DNA of 23,173 bases from the NCBI GenBank assembly GCA_945900685.1, contig CAMDJS010000025.1, forward strand, positions 1 to 23,173, read 5' to 3'. Each line of letters begins with the position of its first letter. Within the stretch, counting starts at the first letter, position 1. Positions 19,105 to 23,173 of the stretch are shown here, in pieces. Under the pieces are notes generated by a model that was given only the letters and a program-made list of their open reading frames with translations, did no database searches and was not told where the DNA came from. Source of the stretch: Bordetella parapertussis. Its GTDB lineage: Bacteria > Pseudomonadota > Gammaproteobacteria > Burkholderiales > Burkholderiaceae_C. The position numbers and the translations under genes were made by a program.

Positions 19105-19815
19105 ATGGGTGATTACACAAACATGTCTAATTATTACGATTTAATTATGACATCCGGCTACTATGATTATAAAAAAATAGTTAACGAACTGATTTTATGC
19201 GCTGACTTTGATAATGTGCTGGAAATAGGATGCGGAACCGGTTTGATCATCGAAGAATTGGCCAGCAGAAAAAAAGATATCGAAATTACGGGAATTGACC
19301 TGACCCAAGCGATGTTGGCTATCGCCAGGCAGCGGTTGAATAAATTTGACCATGTGACGTTGGCGCACCAAAACGTCACTGGCCTGACATTGAATAAAGA
19401 ATTTGATTTGGCTTTTTCCTATGGCGGTGTCTGGTATTTCGTCATGGATGGCGTGAACGAACCATTTCTTGTCAGCCATATTTACGATGAACAAGACAAT
19501 GTCAATGGACTGAAGCGAGTAGCTGATCATGTGCAAAAAAATGGTCACCTGCTGCTCGGGGTACAGGGGCCTCACCGTGATTACCAAAGCCCGATCACCA
19601 ATGGCTATGAGTACTCGCAAACCATACTGCCTTTAGAGCACGGTTTTACCAAGCATTATTTTTTGCATGATCACGACAAAAAATTGATGGAACAACGCAT
19701 TGATTACAGAACCTATTCAATGACCGAGGCTTTGGAATTGCTGGGCTCGTTCGGCTTTAAGCATCAAGCGGCCACGCAGGCCTTGCCGCAATTTCAAAGT
19801 TTTATGAAAGTATGA
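19105..19815 (+). CDS. Class I SAM-dependent methyltransferase
   Basis: A 236-residue methyltransferase. The start at ATG 19105 is set by GAGGAA at 19095-19100; the frame extends 29 codons further upstream without support. Motif I is VLEIGCGTG (38-46), the acidic residue after strand 2 is D65 (ITGIDLTQAML), and DLAFSYGGVWYFV fills the motif IV region. Substrate is unknown; the N-terminal SNYYDLIMTSGYYDY segment may help bind it. The DNA is AT-rich at the 5' end: I count 57 G+C in positions 19021-19200 (32%), against 33 of 60 in 20761-20820 of the same cassette. It overlaps the next gene by four bases (ATGA), so products are coupled. Confidence 0.85.
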   Translation: MGDYTNMSNYYDLIMTSGYYDYKKIVNELILCADFDNVLEIGCGTGLIIEELASRKKDIEITGIDLTQAMLAIARQRLNKFDHVTLAHQNVTGLTLNKEFDLAFSYGGVWYFVMDGVNEPFLVSHIYDEQDNVNGLKRVADHVQKNGHLLLGVQGPHRDYQSPITNGYEYSQTILPLEHGFTKHYFLHDHDKKLMEQRIDYRTYSMTEALELLGSFGFKHQAATQALPQFQSFMKV

Positions 19816-20726
19816 GTCGCAAACCTGTATTGGCTTTCATCGGCGTCGGCAACATGGGCAACCCCATGGCGCTGAACCTAGTCAAGGCGGGTTATGACGT
19901 GACTGTATTTGACATAGACCTTGGCAAAACCCATAACTTGCAAGCTACAGGTGCGCATGTGGCTCATAGCTTGCAAGCAGCGGTTAAAAACGCAGAAGTG
20001 GTCATGGTGTCATTGCCCGGACCGCAGCAAGTCGCACAAGTCATGCTGGGTGAAGAAGGCGTGTTGACGCATTTAAAGCTTGGTGTCACGGTGATAGACA
20101 CCACCACGAGTTCGGTGGAGTTGATCCAACAACTGGTCGATGTATTTAAGCAAAAACAGATCGACTATCTGGAGGCACCGGTCACCAATGCGGTGGATTT
20201 TGCGGCGCTTGGTAAGTTGTCTATTTTTGTCGGAGGCTCTTTGACTGCCTTTGAAAAGCACAAACCGATTTTTGAAGTCATAGGCGAAAAAATATTTCAC
20301 GTCGGCAAAGCGGGCAACGGTGCCACGGTGAAGCTGTTGACCAACTTGCTGTGGTTTGTCAGTGCGGCCACCATAGGTGAGGCATTGATGCTGGGTGCCA
20401 AGGCAGATATTCCATTGAATACCGTCTGGGAAGCAATCAAGTCCAGCGCTGGTAACAGCTGGGTGGCGGAACACGACGTACCTTCCATCTTCGCCGGACA
20501 TTACGACCCGAGTTTTTCATTGGCCTTGTGTTGCAAAGACTTAGGGCTGATCAATGACATCGCGCATTCGCAGGGCTACAGCCTGCCCATGGGTGCACAC
20601 GCTTTGGCCTTGTTTGAAAAAGCCAAAGCAGAGTATGGGCCAGATGCGGCTGAACTGCACGTGGTCAAGTTGCTTGAAGACCGCGTAGGGCACTATCTCA
20701 GACCATCGGACAACGCCAAGAGTTAG
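19812..20726 (+). CDS. Beta-hydroxyacid dehydrogenase (3-hydroxyisobutyrate dehydrogenase family)
   Basis: A 304-residue NAD(P)-dependent dehydrogenase. The Rossmann motif GVGNMGNPMALNL starts at 11, and the acidic D34 after strand 2 favours NAD. The catalytic lysine is K174, in GNGATVKLLTNLL with N178. The substrate-binding motif, usually DAPVSGG, reads EAPVTNA (121-127), so the carboxylate-binding Ser-Gly-Gly is altered and the substrate probably differs from 3-hydroxyisobutyrate. It might oxidise a hydroxy acid or reduce an imine. It overlaps the methyltransferase by four bases, and the aminotransferase gene starts two bases after its stop. Confidence 0.88.
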   Translation: MSRKPVLAFIGVGNMGNPMALNLVKAGYDVTVFDIDLGKTHNLQATGAHVAHSLQAAVKNAEVVMVSLPGPQQVAQVMLGEEGVLTHLKLGVTVIDTTTSSVELIQQLVDVFKQKQIDYLEAPVTNAVDFAALGKLSIFVGGSLTAFEKHKPIFEVIGEKIFHVGKAGNGATVKLLTNLLWFVSAATIGEALMLGAKADIPLNTVWEAIKSSAGNSWVAEHDVPSIFAGHYDPSFSLALCCKDLGLINDIAHSQGYSLPMGAHALALFEKAKAEYGPDAAELHVVKLLEDRVGHYLRPSDNAKS

Positions 20727-20728
20727 CT

Positions 20729-22042
20729 ATGAAGCAACAGCAACTGATGAAGGAAGCGCATTTGCACATGCCGCAGGGCGTGGCGGAGAATTACCGTTAT
20801 TGGGGCGACGACAAAACAGTATTTATTCAACACGCCAAAGGCTGTCAACTGACTGACAGCGACGGCAAAACCTATGTGGATTTCCGCCTAGGCTACGGTC
20901 CGATCATTTTGGGTTACCAAGATGCGCGTGTGGATGACGCTGTCATTCGACAAATCAAGCAGTCCGGCACATTGACTGGTTTCGCTACAGCGCTTGACAC
21001 CGAAGTGGTCAAGCAGATCAAAGCCATGTGCCCGCAGATAGACAAAATGCGTTTTGCCAACTCCGGCACCGAAGCCGTGATGGGAGCAGTTCGTACCGCC
21101 AGAGGCTTTACTGGACGCGAGCGTATTGCGTTGGTAGAAGGCAGTTTTCACGGTTTGTATGACGAATTGATGTGGAAATCAGATATTGAAAACTGGCAGG
21201 CCTCAGACACACACGCGCCTGCGGTGATTCCCTTTGGTGCTGGTATTCCTGCCAAAACCAGAGACTTGGTGGACATCATTGGATTGAATGATGGCGAGGC
21301 TTTGGAGAATCTTTTCAAGCAGCGTTCAGATCAATTGGCTTGTGTGCTGCTCGAGCCCATCATCGGTAATGCAGGCAGTATTGCTGCAACGCCAGCATGG
21401 CTTCAGCGGTTGCGTGACTTGTGCGATCAGAACGGCACTTTGTTATTGATTGACGAAGTCAAATCGGGGTTCAGAGTTGCTAAAGGCGGCGCGCAGTCTT
21501 TGTACGGTATTTACGCCGACCTCACCACCTATGCCAAAGCCATGGGCAACGGTTATCCTGTGGCCGCTTTCGGCGGACGCGCTGCAGTGATGGACGTTAT
21601 AGGCTCGAACAAAGGCGCGGTGGTGCACGGCGGCACCTACACCGCCAATCTCGTGGGCTTGAGCGCTGCGCACGCCACATTAGATATTCTGGCCAAAACA
21701 GATGCATTGAAAACCGTGGATGAGGCAGGCACACAAATTAAAAATGTATTGTCAAAGGTGTTCACCCGTGCCGGTGTCGAGCATGCCTTTGCCGGACCAC
21801 CCGCCATGCTGGGCATACATTTCACGCCGGATGTGCCGCAGACTTACCGTGATTGGCGCAAGACCGACAGCCGTTTGTACAACCTGTTTGCCTGGGAATT
21901 GATAGATCGCGGCGTGATGCTCGAACCCGATTCACGCGAACCCTGGTTTTTTTGCGAAGCGCACAGCCAGGTAGATTTAGCTTGGCTGGAGGACATGGCG
22001 ACGCAAGCGCTCAAAGCGGCACAAAACAAAAGCCAACTTTAA
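20729..22042 (+). CDS. Class III PLP-dependent aminotransferase (glutamate-1-semialdehyde aminotransferase-like)
   Basis: A 437-residue class III (omega-type) aminotransferase. The PLP lysine is K270 in TYAKAMGNGYPVAAFGG, D242 (LLIDEVKSGFR) holds the pyridine nitrogen, SGTEA (112-116) binds the phosphate, and FHG is at 140-142. The N-terminus GVAENYRYWGDDKTVF marks a subgroup often labelled aspartate aminotransferase family or GSA aminomutase. It is unlikely to be HemL, since HemL has a different N-terminus. The donor and acceptor are unknown. It follows the dehydrogenase by two bases, which suggests the two act in sequence on a carbonyl intermediate. Confidence 0.88.
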   Translation: MKQQQLMKEAHLHMPQGVAENYRYWGDDKTVFIQHAKGCQLTDSDGKTYVDFRLGYGPIILGYQDARVDDAVIRQIKQSGTLTGFATALDTEVVKQIKAMCPQIDKMRFANSGTEAVMGAVRTARGFTGRERIALVEGSFHGLYDELMWKSDIENWQASDTHAPAVIPFGAGIPAKTRDLVDIIGLNDGEALENLFKQRSDQLACVLLEPIIGNAGSIAATPAWLQRLRDLCDQNGTLLLIDEVKSGFRVAKGGAQSLYGIYADLTTYAKAMGNGYPVAAFGGRAAVMDVIGSNKGAVVHGGTYTANLVGLSAAHATLDILAKTDALKTVDEAGTQIKNVLSKVFTRAGVEHAFAGPPAMLGIHFTPDVPQTYRDWRKTDSRLYNLFAWELIDRGVMLEPDSREPWFFCEAHSQVDLAWLEDMATQALKAAQNKSQL

Positions 22043-22109
22043 TCCGTCAGCCGCTCGGGCAGACGCGCTATGCGTTAAAGTTTAGATAACTTGATCAACG
22101 GTATTTTCT

Positions 22110-22529
22110 ATGCGCTATTTGCACACCATGGTGAGGGTCACTGACCTCGAAGCCTCTTTGAAGTTTTACCGTGATGCCCTTGGTTTGGAAGTTTTGCGCT
22201 CCAAAGAAGTGCCTGCCGGTAGATTCACATTGGTATTTCTGGCTGCGCCGGGTGACAGTTCGGCGCAAGTGGAATTGACCTACAACTGGGATCCTGAAGA
22301 GCTGCTTGGCGGACGCAATTTCGGTCACCTGGCCTATGCAGTCGAGAATATTTACGCCACTTGCGAGCGCTTACAAGAGCACGGTGTGACCATACTCAGA
22401 CCGCCGCGCGACGGCTATATGGCGTTTGTCAGATCACCCGACAACATCTCTGTAGAGCTGTTGCAGGCCGGTCAACCTTTGCCCCCTGCAGAGCCCTGGG
22501 TCAGCATGCCTAACACCGGTCAATGGTGA
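22110..22529 (+). CDS. gloA: Glyoxalase I-type VOC family protein (lactoylglutathione lyase)
   Basis: A 139-residue vicinal-oxygen-chelate protein. The four metal ligands expected for glyoxalase I are present: H5, E55, H73 and E116 ([36 protein letters not shown]). It would isomerise the hemithioacetal of methylglyoxal and glutathione to lactoylglutathione. It has no strong Shine-Dalgarno. It sits 67 bases after the aminotransferase gene and seven bases before uvrC. VOC proteins can have other substrates, so the label is likely but not certain. Confidence 0.85.
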   Translation: MRYLHTMVRVTDLEASLKFYRDALGLEVLRSKEVPAGRFTLVFLAAPGDSSAQVELTYNWDPEELLGGRNFGHLAYAVENIYATCERLQEHGVTILRPPRDGYMAFVRSPDNISVELLQAGQPLPPAEPWVSMPNTGQW

Positions 22530-22536
22530 TGTCATT

Positions 22537-23173
22537 GTGAGCTTAGGTCAAACCGACCCTGCGGACGACAGTCAACCGCTTTTTTCTCAGGAATTATTGT
22601 CGCAAGTGGCGGCATTGCCTTCACTGCCCGGCGTTTACAGATACTACGACATTGAGGGTCAAGTTCTTTACGTTGGCAAAGCCAACCATTTAAAAAAACG
22701 CGTCAGTAGTTATTTTCAAAAAAACCATGATGGCACTCGGATAGGGCACATGGTGTCCAAAATTGTCCGCATGGAAACCACGGTGGTCAGGTCCGAGGCT
22801 GAGGCCTTGTTGTTGGAAAATAATTTAATCAAAAGCCTCAAACCGCGTTACAACATTTTGTTTCGCGACGATAAAAGCTACCCTTATTTGAAAATCACCC
22901 GGGCCAAATCCGCCGAACCTGATGATTTAGGACATCCCGCGCCCAAAGCCATTTCACGCGTGGTGTATTACCGCGGCGCTGTTGACAAGCAACACGATTA
23001 CTTCGGCCCGTACCCCAGTGTCTGGGCGGTGCGTGAAGCCATACAGCTGTTGCAAAAAGTCTTCCGCTTGCGCACTTGCGAAGACACGGTGTTCAGAAAC
23101 CGCACCCGTCCTTGTTTGCTGCACCAGATCAAACGCTGTTCCGCGCCTTGCGTCGGCCTGGTCACTGAGCAAG
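22537..23173 (+). CDS. uvrC: UvrABC system protein C, N-terminal part
   Basis: Partial gene, cut by the window end after about 212 codons. UvrC makes the two incisions flanking DNA damage in nucleotide excision repair. The GIY-YIG endonuclease domain is visible: [12 protein letters not shown] (27-38, GVY) and [13 protein letters not shown] (44-56, YVG), followed by [21 protein letters not shown] in a conserved helix and [11 protein letters not shown] downstream Cys-rich segment ([17 protein letters not shown]) is typical of UvrC. The start is taken as GTG 22537 with GGTGAT at 22525-22530 as a weak ribosome-binding site; a TTG at codon 21 is an alternative. Confidence 0.95.
   Translation, partial: MSLGQTDPADDSQPLFSQELLSQVAALPSLPGVYRYYDIEGQVLYVGKANHLKKRVSSYFQKNHDGTRIGHMVSKIVRMETTVVRSEAEALLLENNLIKSLKPRYNILFRDDKSYPYLKITRAKSAEPDDLGHPAPKAISRVVYYRGAVDKQHDYFGPYPSVWAVREAIQLLQKVFRLRTCEDTVFRNRTRPCLLHQIKRCSAPCVGLVTEQ

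Noticed and set aside
22954..23172. Minus-strand frame at the window end
   Set aside because: It is antisense to the clear uvrC coding sequence and has no recognisable product.

Overview
The window is bacterial chromosomal DNA, most likely from a betaproteobacterium of the order Burkholderiales with a moderate G+C content (about half, by eye). The main reasons are the gene order ilvB-ilvH-ilvC-psd-pssA-leuA, the divergent operon sigma factor / DUF3619 / DUF3106 / RDD upstream of ilvB, the nadE-glnB pair, and the bacterial N-degron pair aat-bpt. Nearly all of it is dense housekeeping sequence. I see no tRNA, rRNA, CRISPR array, insertion sequence or phage gene.

Layout. Positions 1-4131: the 5' end of a membrane pyrophosphatase gene (hppA, minus strand, cut by the window edge) diverges from the soluble pyrophosphatase gene ppa. 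Then come a FemAB/GNAT-like gene (minus), nadE, and the PII gene glnB, which has its own good sigma70-type promoter inside the end of nadE. Positions 4189-6994 (minus strand): an ECF-type sigma factor, DUF3619, DUF3106 and RDD genes joined by 1-4 base overlaps, followed by a LOG-family gene. Positions 7259-13862: branched-chain amino acid genes ilvB, ilvH, ilvC, then the phosphatidylethanolamine genes psd and pssA. After these comes a leucine leader peptide with a terminator/antiterminator (a classical attenuator), and then leuA. Positions 13999-15000: a PBP7-type D,D-peptidase gene with its own promoter. Positions 15048-17355 (minus): aat, bpt and an IclR regulator. Positions 17386-18988: an ECHDC3-like crotonase, then a small lipoprotein and a HIT protein (both minus). 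Positions 19105-22042: a tightly coupled three-gene cassette of methyltransferase, beta-hydroxyacid dehydrogenase and class III aminotransferase. Positions 22110-23173: a glyoxalase I-type gene and the 5' part of uvrC, cut by the window edge.

How the genes work together. IlvBH, IlvC and LeuA form the valine/isoleucine/leucine pathway. The leucine branch appears to have separate control by translation-coupled attenuation, with leader peptide MTNLQNLLLLGFFGPIQ. Psd and PssA make phosphatidylethanolamine and are translationally coupled to ilvC. GlnB senses nitrogen/carbon status and lies beside the glutamine-dependent NAD synthetase gene. Aat and Bpt attach leucine to N-termini for ClpS/ClpAP degradation.

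The most unusual items are the leuA attenuator, the three-gene cassette (whose first gene starts in notably AT-rich DNA), a HIT protein that has lost two of its three motif histidines including the nucleophile, and a crotonase lacking both catalytic glutamates. All functions are inferred from sequence reading alone; no database search was possible.
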